From assembly GCA_946629475.1 (NCBI GenBank), contig CAMOXX010000127.1, forward strand, positions 1-7,717: a stretch of 7,717 bases of DNA, given 5' to 3'. How positions within the stretch are numbered: the first letter of the stretch is position 1; each line of letters begins with the position of its first letter. This document shows positions 1 through 6,018 of the stretch, piece after piece. The notes under the pieces are model-generated. The model was not told where the DNA came from. It ran no database searches and saw nothing but the letters and a program-made list of their open reading frames with translations. The stretch comes from an uncultured Blautia sp. GTDB lineage: Bacteria; Bacillota; Clostridia; Lachnospirales; Lachnospiraceae. The position numbers and the translations under genes were made by a program.

Positions 1-23
1 TGGGAACTTTTTTTCACGAATTT

Positions 24-43
24 GGTCAGGCCCTCCCCTGACC
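24..43 (+). promoter_or_regulatory. Hairpin in the leader just upstream of the portal gene
   Basis: GGTCAGG (24-30) and CCTGACC (37-43) form a perfect 7-bp inverted repeat around a 6-nt loop. Three further G-U pairs (21-23 with 44-46) could extend the stem in RNA. It ends a few bases before the portal ribosome binding site. No run of T follows on the + strand, so it does not look like an intrinsic terminator. It may mark the end of an upstream transcript, protect the 5' end of a processed mRNA, or be chance. The flanking bases 1-62 hold no gene I can support, although each frame could carry the tail of an upstream gene. Confidence 0.4.
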
Positions 44-46
44 GGG

Positions 47-57
47 AAGGAAGGTGG
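47..57 (+). promoter_or_regulatory. Ribosome binding site that decides the portal start
   Basis: The purine-rich stretch AAGGAAGGTGG ends five bases before the ATG at 63. Its last seven bases, AAGGTGG, differ from the AAGGAGG consensus at one position. A GTG in the same frame at 54 lies inside this motif, so the ATG at 63 is the better start. Confidence 0.6.
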
Positions 58-62
58 TCTGT

Positions 63-1280
63 ATGGCCTACGGAATTGATTATCTCCGGAGAAAGCTGGC
101 TTCCAAGCAGGTCCGCGTGGACACCAGGTACAGATACTACGAAATGAAAAATTCCGTGCGGGAATTCAATGTCACGATTCCCAAGGAATGGAACTGGCTG
201 AAATCGGTTCTCGGCTGGAGCAGCAAAGCAGTGGACAGCCTGGCGGACCGCCTGGTTTTCCGGGAGATGGCGAACGACAATTTCTCAATGAACGCCATCT
301 TCGACATGAACAGCAAGGATGTGCTGTTTGATTCAGCCATCCTGAGCGCATGTATCTCGAGCTGTTGCTTTGTGTACATCTCGGAAGACGATGAAGGATA
401 CCCCAGGCTGCAGGTGATCGACGGCGGAAACGCGACCGGCATCCTGGATCCGATTACCATGCTCCTGACAGAAGGCTATGCTGTCCTGGAGCGCGATCAG
501 AACGGCGCTCCGATTCTGGAAGCGTACTTCACTCCTGGGAGCACGATGTATATCGACTCAACCTACGGAAAGCCTGAGACGTATACCATCTCGAATGAGG
601 CGCCCTATCCTCTGCTGGTGCCCATCATTCACAGACCGGATGCCCGCAGGCCTTTTGGGCATTCCAGGATCAGCCGGGCCTGCATGGAGATCCAGCAGGC
701 GGCGCTCAGAACCTTGAAGCGTTCCGAGATTTCCGCAGAATTCTACAGTTTTCCGCAGAAATGGATCACAGGCCTGGATCCGGAAGCTGAGCCGATGGAA
801 AAGTGGAAGGCAACCATTTCAGCACTCCTGCAGTTCAGCAAGGATGAGGACGGCGAAAGTCCGAAGCTCGGCCAGTTCAGCCAGCAGAGCATGCAGCCCT
901 TCATGGACCAGCTCCGGATGCTGGCTTCCCTGTTTGCGGGTGAAACGGGCCTGACGCTGGATGACCTGGGCTTTGCTACGGAAAATCCTTCGAGCGCGGA
1001 CGCGATCAAGGCTACCCATGAAAATCTCAGGCTTGCAGCGCGGAAAGCACAGAGAACCTTCGGTACCGGCTTCCTGAATGTCGGATACCTGGCTGCATGT
1101 GTCCGCGACAGAATGCCGTATCTGAGACGCGAGATCTATAAGACACAGCCTAAGTGGGAACCGATCTTCGAGCCGGATGCGGCACAGCTGTCCGGGATCG
1201 GCGACGCGGCCATGAAGATCCAGCAGAGCTTCCCTGATTACTTCGATAAGGAGAAGCTGCAGGATCTGACTGGGATCTGA
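63..1280 (+). CDS. Phage portal protein (SPP1 gp6-like family)
   Basis: The product is the portal, the dodecameric ring at one capsid vertex through which DNA is packaged and released and to which the terminase and connector proteins bind. With the ATG at 63 it has 405 residues, a normal length for compact Firmicutes portals. Stretches I recognise from this family are LGWSSKAVDSLADRLVF (about 50-66), the RPFGHSRISR segment (196-205) and ETGLTLDDLGF followed by NPSSADAIKA (294-317), which lies in the region of the stem and tunnel helices. The protein ends with a short LTGI tail. The ATG at 63 is preferred over the in-frame GTG at 54 because a good ribosome binding site sits five bases before it. 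The MuF-like minor head gene starts eight bases after the stop, the classic portal-MuF pairing. No frameshift or truncation is seen. The family call rests on remembered sequence patterns. Confidence 0.93.
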   Translation: MAYGIDYLRRKLASKQVRVDTRYRYYEMKNSVREFNVTIPKEWNWLKSVLGWSSKAVDSLADRLVFREMANDNFSMNAIFDMNSKDVLFDSAILSACISSCCFVYISEDDEGYPRLQVIDGGNATGILDPITMLLTEGYAVLERDQNGAPILEAYFTPGSTMYIDSTYGKPETYTISNEAPYPLLVPIIHRPDARRPFGHSRISRACMEIQQAALRTLKRSEISAEFYSFPQKWITGLDPEAEPMEKWKATISALLQFSKDEDGESPKLGQFSQQSMQPFMDQLRMLASLFAGETGLTLDDLGFATENPSSADAIKATHENLRLAARKAQRTFGTGFLNVGYLAACVRDRMPYLRREIYKTQPKWEPIFEPDAAQLSGIGDAAMKIQQSFPDYFDKEKLQDLTGI

Positions 1281-1288
1281 GGTGAAAC

Positions 1289-1996
1289 ATGACCACCGAT
1301 GAGATTCTGAAACTGATAGAGGATGGCTGGAACGCACAGGTGCATGAAAGCCGGAAAGTCGCGGCACTTCAAAAGAAGATTGCGGATGGACTTGCCACGT
1401 ATGATGACGCGCAGCAGCTGGCCACGGAAACAGGGAAAATCCTGGCTGACATGTTCCGGCAGTACCTTCCGGAGGCGCTGGAAGACGGAAAGCTGTACAT
1501 TGAAACAGCCAACCGTCTCATCACCAGACCTTTGCTGAAAAACTGCGGATATATGCAGGGGCATATGTACACCATCCAGGAAGCACTGAACCAGAAAGCC
1601 GGCATCGGGCTGAAACCGGTGATTCCGGATGCGAATCTGGACCAGGTGAATGGGATTATTCGTGGTGTCACCGGTTCAGATCCGTTTGAGCAGGTCCAGG
1701 CTGAGTTCCTGGACCAGGTCGTAAATTTCATGCAGGGACTCGTGGATGATACAGCACGGGAAAACGCAGATTTTCACTGGAAATCCGGTTTGAACCCTGT
1801 GATCCGCAGGACGGCGCTCGGGAAATGCTGCCCATGGTGCGCAGCCGTGGCCGGAACATACAACTATGCGGATGTGCGTGACTCCGGGAATGACGTTTTC
1901 CGGAGGCACCGGAACTGCCACTGTACAGTGGAGTATGATCCTTCTGACGGGTCCAGGCGTCGGCAGAATGTTTATTCAAAGCGCTGGACCAGATAA
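1289..1996 (+). CDS. MuF-like minor head protein with a cysteine/histidine cluster
   Basis: This 235-residue protein matches the minor head proteins (Mu gpF / SPP1 gp7 type) usually encoded next to the portal. They bind the portal, enter the procapsid in a few copies and assist DNA ejection or head morphogenesis. The N-terminal part (about 1-160) looks mostly helical. The C-terminal third holds the hallmark: Cys180-Cys181-Pro-Trp-Cys184, then His207-x2-Cys210-His211-Cys212, followed by VEYDPSDG and a terminal QNVYSKRW. The CxxC plus HxxCxC spacing looks like a metal site, probably zinc, which is inference. The protein ends right after the conserved tail, so no extra C-terminal toxin or enzyme domain of the kind fused to some MuF proteins is present. 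GAGGTG at 1279-1284 overlaps the portal stop and serves the ATG at 1289, suggesting translational coupling to the portal. Confidence 0.88.
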   Translation: MTTDEILKLIEDGWNAQVHESRKVAALQKKIADGLATYDDAQQLATETGKILADMFRQYLPEALEDGKLYIETANRLITRPLLKNCGYMQGHMYTIQEALNQKAGIGLKPVIPDANLDQVNGIIRGVTGSDPFEQVQAEFLDQVVNFMQGLVDDTARENADFHWKSGLNPVIRRTALGKCCPWCAAVAGTYNYADVRDSGNDVFRRHRNCHCTVEYDPSDGSRRRQNVYSKRWTR

Positions 1997-2058
1997 CGTG
2001 AAAGAGGTGGTTCCCTTGCACTGGGTTGTGAGACAATAAAATATTTGGAGGGAGTCAG
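1997..2058 (+). other. AT-rich gap before the terminase gene, with a possible weak promoter
   Basis: This 62-base gap interrupts an otherwise tightly packed operon. It contains a 13-codon reading frame (GTG 1998 to TAA 2039, product MKEVVPLHWVVRQ) with no ribosome binding site, which is probably not a gene. TTGCAC (2016-2021) and TAAAAT (2037-2042) resemble -35 and -10 boxes, but the spacer is only 15 bases and the -35 box is poor. The strong ribosome binding site GGAGGGAG (2047-2054) belongs to the terminase start at 2059. The gap may be a junction left by gene rearrangement. Confidence 0.25.
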
Positions 2059-3462
2059 ATGGCAGTCGAAGAAGTAAGACTGGGCCGACAGACTCCCACA
2101 AGCTCTGTGGTGCTGCCATATCAGAGATCAAAAGGTAACGAGGCCATAGATTTGTATCAGCGGACAGGACGCACTGCTCAGGAATGGCAGCAGCTCCTGC
2201 TGTACGACATCATGGCCATAAACGACGAAGGCCTGTGGACTCATATTAAGTTTGGGTACGCGGTGCCGCGCCGAAACGGGAAAAATGAAGTGGTGTCCAT
2301 GCGCGAGATGTGGGGACTGATGAACGGGGAGCACATCATGCACAGCGCACACCGCACCAGCACAAGCCGCGCAGCCTGGGAGCGGCTGAAGCGGTATCTG
2401 GATGATGCTCATATCGAGCATAAAGATTCAGGCGCGCTTGGCCAGGAGCGGATCCGGATCAAGTCAACCGGCGGTGAGATTGATTTTCGAACCAGGACCA
2501 GCAAGGGCGGCCTGGGTGAAGGCTTTGACCTGCTGGTTATAGATGAGGCACAGGAATACACTGATGACCAGGCCACGGCGCTGGTCTATATCGTGACCGC
2601 TTCGCAGAATCCGCAGACCATTTTCTGCGGAACGCCGCCCACAGCAGAGTCATCTGGTACCGTTTTCATGCACATGAGGGACCAGGTGATCGCGGGCGCC
2701 ATGCCGGAGACCGGTTGGGCGGAATGGTCCGTGGACGAAATGCATGATCCCATGGACCGGGATGCCTGGTACGAGACGAATCCGAGTCTCGGAACCATAC
2801 TCAAAGAACGAAATATCATGTCCGAGATTGGATCGGACACACTGGATTTTAATATCCAACGCCTCGGATACTGGATCCGGTACAATCTCAAATCCGTCAT
2901 CTCTGCAGCTGAGTGGGCTGAATTGAAGGCCGAAAAGCTGCCAGCACTGCGGAGTCATATCTTTGTCGGAATCAAATACTCGAAAACGGATACCGTATCC
3001 GTATCGATTGCGATCCGCACAGAGGATAACAGAATATTTGTCGAGGCCATCGATTGCAGACCGTTCCGGGCAGGAACGGATTGGATTGTGGCCTTTTTAC
3101 GTGGAATAGACGTCAAGGCTGTAGTTGTGGACGGGCAGTCCGGACAGAATCTTCTGGCGGATGCCATGAAAGATGCCCATCTGAAGCGTCCATTGTTACC
3201 GACGGTGAAGCAGATTATTGCTGCCAATGCGGTATTCGAGGAGCGCCTGAGCCGAAAAGAGCTGGTCCATATGGGCCAGCAGAGTCTGGTTCAGAGTGTG
3301 ACAAACTGCGATAAGCGCCTGATCGGCACCAATGGCGGCTTCGGATACAAGAGCATAAATGACAGCTACGACATCAGCCTGATGGACTCCATGATCCTTG
3401 CACAGTGGATCTGTGGAGCGAAAACCAAAACTGTGACGAAAAGGCAGCGAGTTAGCTATTAA
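2059..3462 (+). CDS. terL: Terminase large subunit (packaging ATPase and nuclease)
   Basis: The product is the DNA-packaging motor: it cuts concatemeric phage DNA and pumps it through the portal using ATP. The 467 residues cover both domains. In the ATPase half, the Walker A variant VPRRNGKN lies at 69-76, the Walker B strand LLVIDEAQ at 158-165 (Asp162, Glu163) and the coupling motif TIFCGTP at 187-193. In the RNase H-like nuclease half, GIKYSKTD lies at 304-311, AVVVDG at 354-359 (Asp358) and LMDSM at 441-445 (Asp443). The usual first nuclease aspartate in a GxD motif is Lys306 here, with Asp311 a few residues on. I recall related terminases with GVKFSxDG at this place, so this may be normal for the branch. 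GGAGGGAG sits seven bases or fewer before the ATG. The position after the portal and MuF genes is unusual, since terminase normally precedes the portal. No small terminase is visible. Confidence 0.94.
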   Translation: MAVEEVRLGRQTPTSSVVLPYQRSKGNEAIDLYQRTGRTAQEWQQLLLYDIMAINDEGLWTHIKFGYAVPRRNGKNEVVSMREMWGLMNGEHIMHSAHRTSTSRAAWERLKRYLDDAHIEHKDSGALGQERIRIKSTGGEIDFRTRTSKGGLGEGFDLLVIDEAQEYTDDQATALVYIVTASQNPQTIFCGTPPTAESSGTVFMHMRDQVIAGAMPETGWAEWSVDEMHDPMDRDAWYETNPSLGTILKERNIMSEIGSDTLDFNIQRLGYWIRYNLKSVISAAEWAELKAEKLPALRSHIFVGIKYSKTDTVSVSIAIRTEDNRIFVEAIDCRPFRAGTDWIVAFLRGIDVKAVVVDGQSGQNLLADAMKDAHLKRPLLPTVKQIIAANAVFEERLSRKELVHMGQQSLVQSVTNCDKRLIGTNGGFGYKSINDSYDISLMDSMILAQWICGAKTKTVTKRQRVSY

Positions 3463-3509
3463 AAGTCGAAACCTGCATCTTTTCCGAAAACATGCAGGGA
3501 CCGGCTTTT
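3461..3509 (+). terminator. Long hairpin at the terminase stop, possible terminator or processing site
   Basis: The stem begins on the last two bases of the terminase stop codon. AAAAGTCG (3461-3468) pairs with CGGCTTTT (3502-3509) with one G-U pair. After a 3x3 internal loop, CCTGCAT (3472-3478) pairs perfectly with ATGCAGG (3492-3498). After a C/C mismatch, TTTT (3480-3483) pairs with AAAA (3487-3490) around the loop CCG. That makes 19 pairs in all. The A-rich left arm and T-rich right arm are typical of bidirectional intrinsic terminators, but the T tract is only four long before a G. In mid-operon it might attenuate transcription, stabilise an mRNA end or be an RNase processing site. The rest of the gap (3510-3556) holds only the scaffold ribosome binding site GGAGGAG (3543-3549). 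Confidence 0.5.
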
Positions 3510-3556
3510 GATAAATACAGACCGATACCACCGGGTTAAGTGGGAGGAGCATTCAT

Positions 3557-4018
3557 ATGGAATTTACGCCAATTAACAGCCAGGAAGAGCTGGACAAGGT
3601 ACTGGGTGCCAGACTCCAGCGGGAAAGGGAGACCGTATCGAAACAGTTTCAGGCACAGATCGACGAGAGAGATCAGAAAATCTCTGGTTTCGAAAGTCAG
3701 ATCGCTGACCTGAACAAGAAGCTCGAAGGGTACACAGAACAGGCCGGTAAAATCACGGAACTGGAGACGAAGATTAAGGGCTACGAGACCAGCTCGGCAA
3801 AAATGAGAATTGCCCATGAGATCGGACTTCCGTATGAACTGGCTGAGAGGCTTTCCGGGGAAGACGAAAAGGCCATGAGAGAAGACGCTGAAAAGCTGAA
3901 AAAGCTCATGGGCGCCAAGATTGTGGCACCGCTCGGAACTACGGAAAACGATGGCGCGAACAGCGACAGAGTAAAAACTGCCTGGGCCAAAGTGAGCCAG
4001 GCACTAAAGGAGGACTAA
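3557..4018 (+). CDS. Capsid scaffolding protein (DUF4355 / gp20-like)
   Basis: A 153-residue, highly charged, coiled-coil protein directly upstream of the capsid gene is the expected scaffold, which guides capsid subunits into a procapsid and leaves before DNA packaging. The N-terminus, FTPINSQEELDKVLGARLQRE, fits the opening seen in DUF4355-type phage proteins. Residues of about 20-80 form a long coiled coil rich in Glu, Lys and Gln. A conserved-looking segment with GLPYELAERLSGE follows (90-102), then a short acidic linker and a C-terminal helix (about 136-152, VKTAWAKVSQALKED) that is a candidate capsid-binding tail, by analogy with other scaffolds. Seven bases separate GGAGGAG from the ATG. 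Its 3' end contains the ribosome binding site of the capsid gene. Role assigned from family pattern and position. Confidence 0.85.
   Translation: MEFTPINSQEELDKVLGARLQRERETVSKQFQAQIDERDQKISGFESQIADLNKKLEGYTEQAGKITELETKIKGYETSSAKMRIAHEIGLPYELAERLSGEDEKAMREDAEKLKKLMGAKIVAPLGTTENDGANSDRVKTAWAKVSQALKED
4006..4013 (+). promoter_or_regulatory. Strong ribosome binding site for the capsid gene, inside the scaffold gene
   Basis: AAAGGAGG is a near-perfect anti-16S match, nine bases before the capsid ATG at 4023. It lies within the last codons of the scaffold gene, which fits the very high expression expected for the major capsid protein. Confidence 0.75.
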
Positions 4019-4022
4019 ATAT

Positions 4023-4910
4023 ATGGCTACTACCATGCTGAATCTGCCTGAAGAACTCGTAACTGATATCTTCAGCAAGGTCAAGGGTTATTCTTCTATC
4101 GCCGCTCTGAGCGGCCAGGCGCCCCTGCCTTTTAACGGGGAAAAGGTGTTCACCTTCTCCATGGACGGTGAGGCCGCGATTGTGGGTGAAGGACAGGCAA
4201 AGCCGGCAAGCAACGCAAGCTTCACGCCCAAGGTTATCCGTCCCATCAAATTTGTTTATCAGACTCGTGTCTCTGACGAGTTCATCAAGAGCTCTGACGA
4301 GGGCCGTCTGAACTATCTGCAGGTCTTTGGCAATGGCTTCGCCGCCAAGATTGCCCGTGGTATGGACATTGCCGCCATGCACGGTCTCAACCCGCGCACT
4401 ATGGCCGAAGTGGCCGGACTTGCCGGAAACAACTTCGACGATGAAGAGCTCATCACCAATGTTGTGACCTATGCTGCAGCCACTGCAGATGACAATCTGG
4501 ACGCAGCTGTGCAGGCCGTCGTGGCCGATCTGGGCGTTGTCAATGGTATCGCTATCTCTCCCGTTTTCGGCGCTGCCATGGCCAAGATCAAGGTCAATGG
4601 TGTGGTGCAGTATCCGGAATTCCGTTTCGGCGGCGCTCCTGGATCTTTTGCCGGTTATGCCCTGAGCATGAATCCCACCGTGTCCATGGCCAAGACTGAG
4701 GGCCGCGTGGATCACGTGATCCTCGGCGACTTCCAGAACGCCTTCCGCTGGGGCTATGCAGCTAATATGCCGCTTGAAGTCATCGAATATGGTGATCCTG
4801 ACGGTGCCGGTCGTGACCTGAAGCAGTACAACGAAGTGTGCCTGCGTGCTGAGGCGCACATTGGCTGGGGCATTCTCGATGGCGATTCCTTCGCTGTCGT
4901 GCATGCCTGA
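4023..4910 (+). CDS. Major capsid protein (HK97 fold)
   Basis: This 295-residue protein should be the shell subunit of the head. It fits the HK97-fold Phage_capsid family: an N-terminal arm, then GEAAIVGEGQAKPASNASFTPK at about 49-70 (the segment resembling the N-arm to E-loop region, with the common EGQAKP motif), a long helix with EFIKSSDE (86-93), a MNPTVS segment (216-221) and a C-terminal ILGDFQNAFRWG region (233-244) with a final beta strand AEAHIGWGI (276-284). Its length matches a capsid protein without the extra N-terminal delta domain of HK97 itself, in keeping with a separate scaffold gene. Codon use is visibly more biased towards C-ending codons than in the terminase gene, as expected for an abundant protein. 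A chemical crosslink as in HK97 cannot be judged from sequence alone. The 58-residue gene follows after one base. Confidence 0.93.
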   Translation: MATTMLNLPEELVTDIFSKVKGYSSIAALSGQAPLPFNGEKVFTFSMDGEAAIVGEGQAKPASNASFTPKVIRPIKFVYQTRVSDEFIKSSDEGRLNYLQVFGNGFAAKIARGMDIAAMHGLNPRTMAEVAGLAGNNFDDEELITNVVTYAAATADDNLDAAVQAVVADLGVVNGIAISPVFGAAMAKIKVNGVVQYPEFRFGGAPGSFAGYALSMNPTVSMAKTEGRVDHVILGDFQNAFRWGYAANMPLEVIEYGDPDGAGRDLKQYNEVCLRAEAHIGWGILDGDSFAVVHA

Positions 4911-4911
4911 G

Positions 4912-5088
4912 ATGCTGTACCGTAATATCAAAACCGGGGCTGTGATCGATGTGGACAGCACCATGGGCGGCGCCTGGCAGGCCGTGGAGCCTGCCGGCGC
5001 TCCTGCGGCATCCGAGCAGCCTTCGGAAGAAGACACCACCGAAAAGGCGGTGAAGAAGAGTGGGCGCACTGTACGCAAGTCTAAATGA
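4912..5088 (+). CDS. Small capsid-adjacent protein of unknown role
   Basis: The predicted product has 58 residues. It starts MLYRNIKTGAVIDV and has a GGAW motif at 19-22, a pattern I recall in short proteins encoded just after the capsid gene of many Firmicutes phages. A Pro/Ala/Glu-rich acidic middle (26-45) and a basic tail (KAVKKSGRTVRKSK) follow, so the second half is probably disordered. The ATG at 4912 lies one base after the capsid stop with no clear ribosome binding site, so translation is probably coupled to the capsid gene. An in-frame ATG at 4903 would add three residues and overlap the capsid stop. Its 3' end overlaps the next gene by 29 bases. Possible roles are a capsid decoration or head-completion accessory protein, but nothing in the sequence proves this. 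Confidence 0.7.
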   Translation: MLYRNIKTGAVIDVDSTMGGAWQAVEPAGAPAASEQPSEEDTTEKAVKKSGRTVRKSK

Positions 5089-5482
5089 TATATCGGCGCT
5101 CTGGCGGCCGCTGACGCAGGCAGAGAGCGAGCGGGCCGAGGCACTGCTTCCGGTTGTTTGTGCCAGCCTCCGGGCGGAAGCCAGGAAAGTTGGAAAAGAC
5201 CTGGATGAGATGCTCGTGTTGAATGAGGATCTGGTTGAGGTCGCAAAATCGGTTACTGTGGACGTGATTGCCCGGGCGCTGATGACCAGCACAAACCAGG
5301 AGCCCATGACACAGTACTCCGAAAGCGCTCTCGGCTACAGCGTTTCCGGATCTTTCCTCGTTCCGGGCGGCGGACTTTTTATCAAACGATCTGAGCTGTC
5401 CAGGCTGGGCCTGAGACGTCAGAGGTATGGGGCGGTGGAAATTTATGGGACTCCATGGTGTGACAATAACGCTTTACACTAA
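5060..5482 (+). CDS. Head-tail adaptor (gp15/gp19-like connector)
   Basis: The predicted product of 140 residues resembles the Phage_Gp19/Gp15/Gp42 family of head-tail connectors, which bind under the portal ring after packaging. Support comes from the N-terminal pattern SLNDISALWRPLTQAE (7-22), a helical first half, and the C-terminal half with SALGYSVSGS (about 88-97), GGGLFIKRSELSRLG (103-117), which is the usual ending of the family's fold. The start is GTG at 5060, inside the preceding gene. It lacks a strong ribosome binding site but gives the expected family N-terminus just before the conserved WRPLT. Its last 38 bases overlap the next gene in another frame, so the connector genes are translationally coupled. 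Function inferred from family pattern and position. Confidence 0.85.
   Translation: MGALYASLNDISALWRPLTQAESERAEALLPVVCASLRAEARKVGKDLDEMLVLNEDLVEVAKSVTVDVIARALMTSTNQEPMTQYSESALGYSVSGSFLVPGGGLFIKRSELSRLGLRRQRYGAVEIYGTPWCDNNALH
5434..5438 (+). promoter_or_regulatory. Ribosome binding site deciding the head-closure gene start
   Basis: GGTGG ends six bases before the in-frame ATG at 5445. The earlier in-frame ATG at 5427 has AGAGG only one base upstream, which is too close to work well. The later ATG is therefore preferred. An in-frame GTG at 5460 would give VTITLYTK and is also possible. Confidence 0.45.
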
Positions 5483-5786
5483 AGTCTCCGCCGGCAGAGA
5501 TGCCTTCAACCGGGAACTGTGGGATGAAACGCCTGTCGAAGTTGAAAACGTCCTCATCGCTCCAGTCAGTCAGACGGACACGGCTGTGCTTTCTGAAATG
5601 TCATTGAACGGCAAAAAGGCACAGTACATGCTTGGCATTCCCAAGGGCGACACGCATGCCTGGGAAGACGCGAAAATCGAGTTCTGGGGCCAGACATGGC
5701 ATTCCATCGGATATGTTACACAAGGCATTGATGACCTAATCCCACTGTCCTGGAACAAGAAAGTCGTGGTGGAGCGCTGTGGGTAA
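5445..5786 (+). CDS. Head-closure / minor capsid protein
   Basis: The predicted 113-residue product is mostly beta-strand and carries VTITLYTKVSAGRDAFNRELW (6-26), followed by a segment with VEVENVLIAPVSQ. This resembles the putative minor capsid proteins (Minor_capsid_1 type) that follow the gp15-like adaptor in many Firmicutes phages. They probably correspond to the SPP1 gp16 head-closure or stopper ring that keeps DNA inside the head. Further support is the pattern MLGIPKGDTHAWEDAKIEFWGQTW at about 63-86 and a C-terminal strand KKVVVERCG. The start is chosen at ATG 5445; the upstream ATG 5427 would add six residues. It overlaps the next gene by eight bases. The order adaptor, closure, joining protein and terminator supports the role; the exact family is less certain. 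Confidence 0.78.
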   Translation: MGLHGVTITLYTKVSAGRDAFNRELWDETPVEVENVLIAPVSQTDTAVLSEMSLNGKKAQYMLGIPKGDTHAWEDAKIEFWGQTWHSIGYVTQGIDDLIPLSWNKKVVVERCG

Positions 5787-6018
5787 TGTCGTGGTGGAGC
5801 TTAATCCGGAAGGCGTCAGGCAGCTGCTTCGCTCTCCGGAAATGATGTCGATTTGTTCGGCTCAGGCACAGGCGATTGCAGCCAGGGCCGGGGCCGGATA
5901 TGAAGTGTCTACCTATACCGGACGGAACCGTGTCAATGCTTCTGTGCATGCCGCAACGCGAAAAGCCAGGCGCGACAACATGAAGAACAACACTCTGCTG
6001 AAGGCGTTGGGAAAATGA
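5779..6018 (+). CDS. Small minor capsid / head-tail joining protein
   Basis: The predicted product has 79 residues. It contains VELNPEGVRQLLRSPEM (6-22), then an Ala-rich helix ending in RAGAGYEV, TYTGRNRVNASVHAAT in the middle, and a C-terminal NTLLKALG. This pattern resembles short HK97 gp10-like or Minor_capsid_2-like proteins encoded between the head-closure and tail-terminator genes. Such proteins help join tail to head. The GTG at 5779 overlaps the preceding stop and has GGTGGAG (5768-5774) four bases before it. Two more GTG codons (5791, 5794) could also be starts. The stop overlaps the next start as ATGA. At 79 residues it is shorter than many gp10-type proteins, so it may be a compact form. 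Confidence 0.72.
   Translation: MGNVVVELNPEGVRQLLRSPEMMSICSAQAQAIAARAGAGYEVSTYTGRNRVNASVHAATRKARRDNMKNNTLLKALGK

Noticed and set aside
1..41. Possible end of an upstream gene (frame 3, stop TGA at 39-41)
   Set aside because: Only twelve codons are visible, another frame is also open, and nothing in the peptide identifies a family.
819..1367. 182-codon minus-strand frame opposite the portal gene
   Set aside because: It lies over the strongly conserved portal C-terminal half, has a low-complexity product and no ribosome binding site support.
3510..3530. Possible promoter for the scaffold and capsid genes after the hairpin (TTGATAAATA region)
   Set aside because: No acceptable -10 and -35 pair with suitable spacing could be found. 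The AT-rich bases are too few to support a call.
3939..5246. 435-codon open frame on the minus strand across the scaffold end, capsid and connector genes
   Set aside because: It is antisense to several well-supported genes. Its product is rich in His, Gly and Ser without any recognisable domain. Long antisense frames of this kind arise from biased codon use in the abundant capsid gene.
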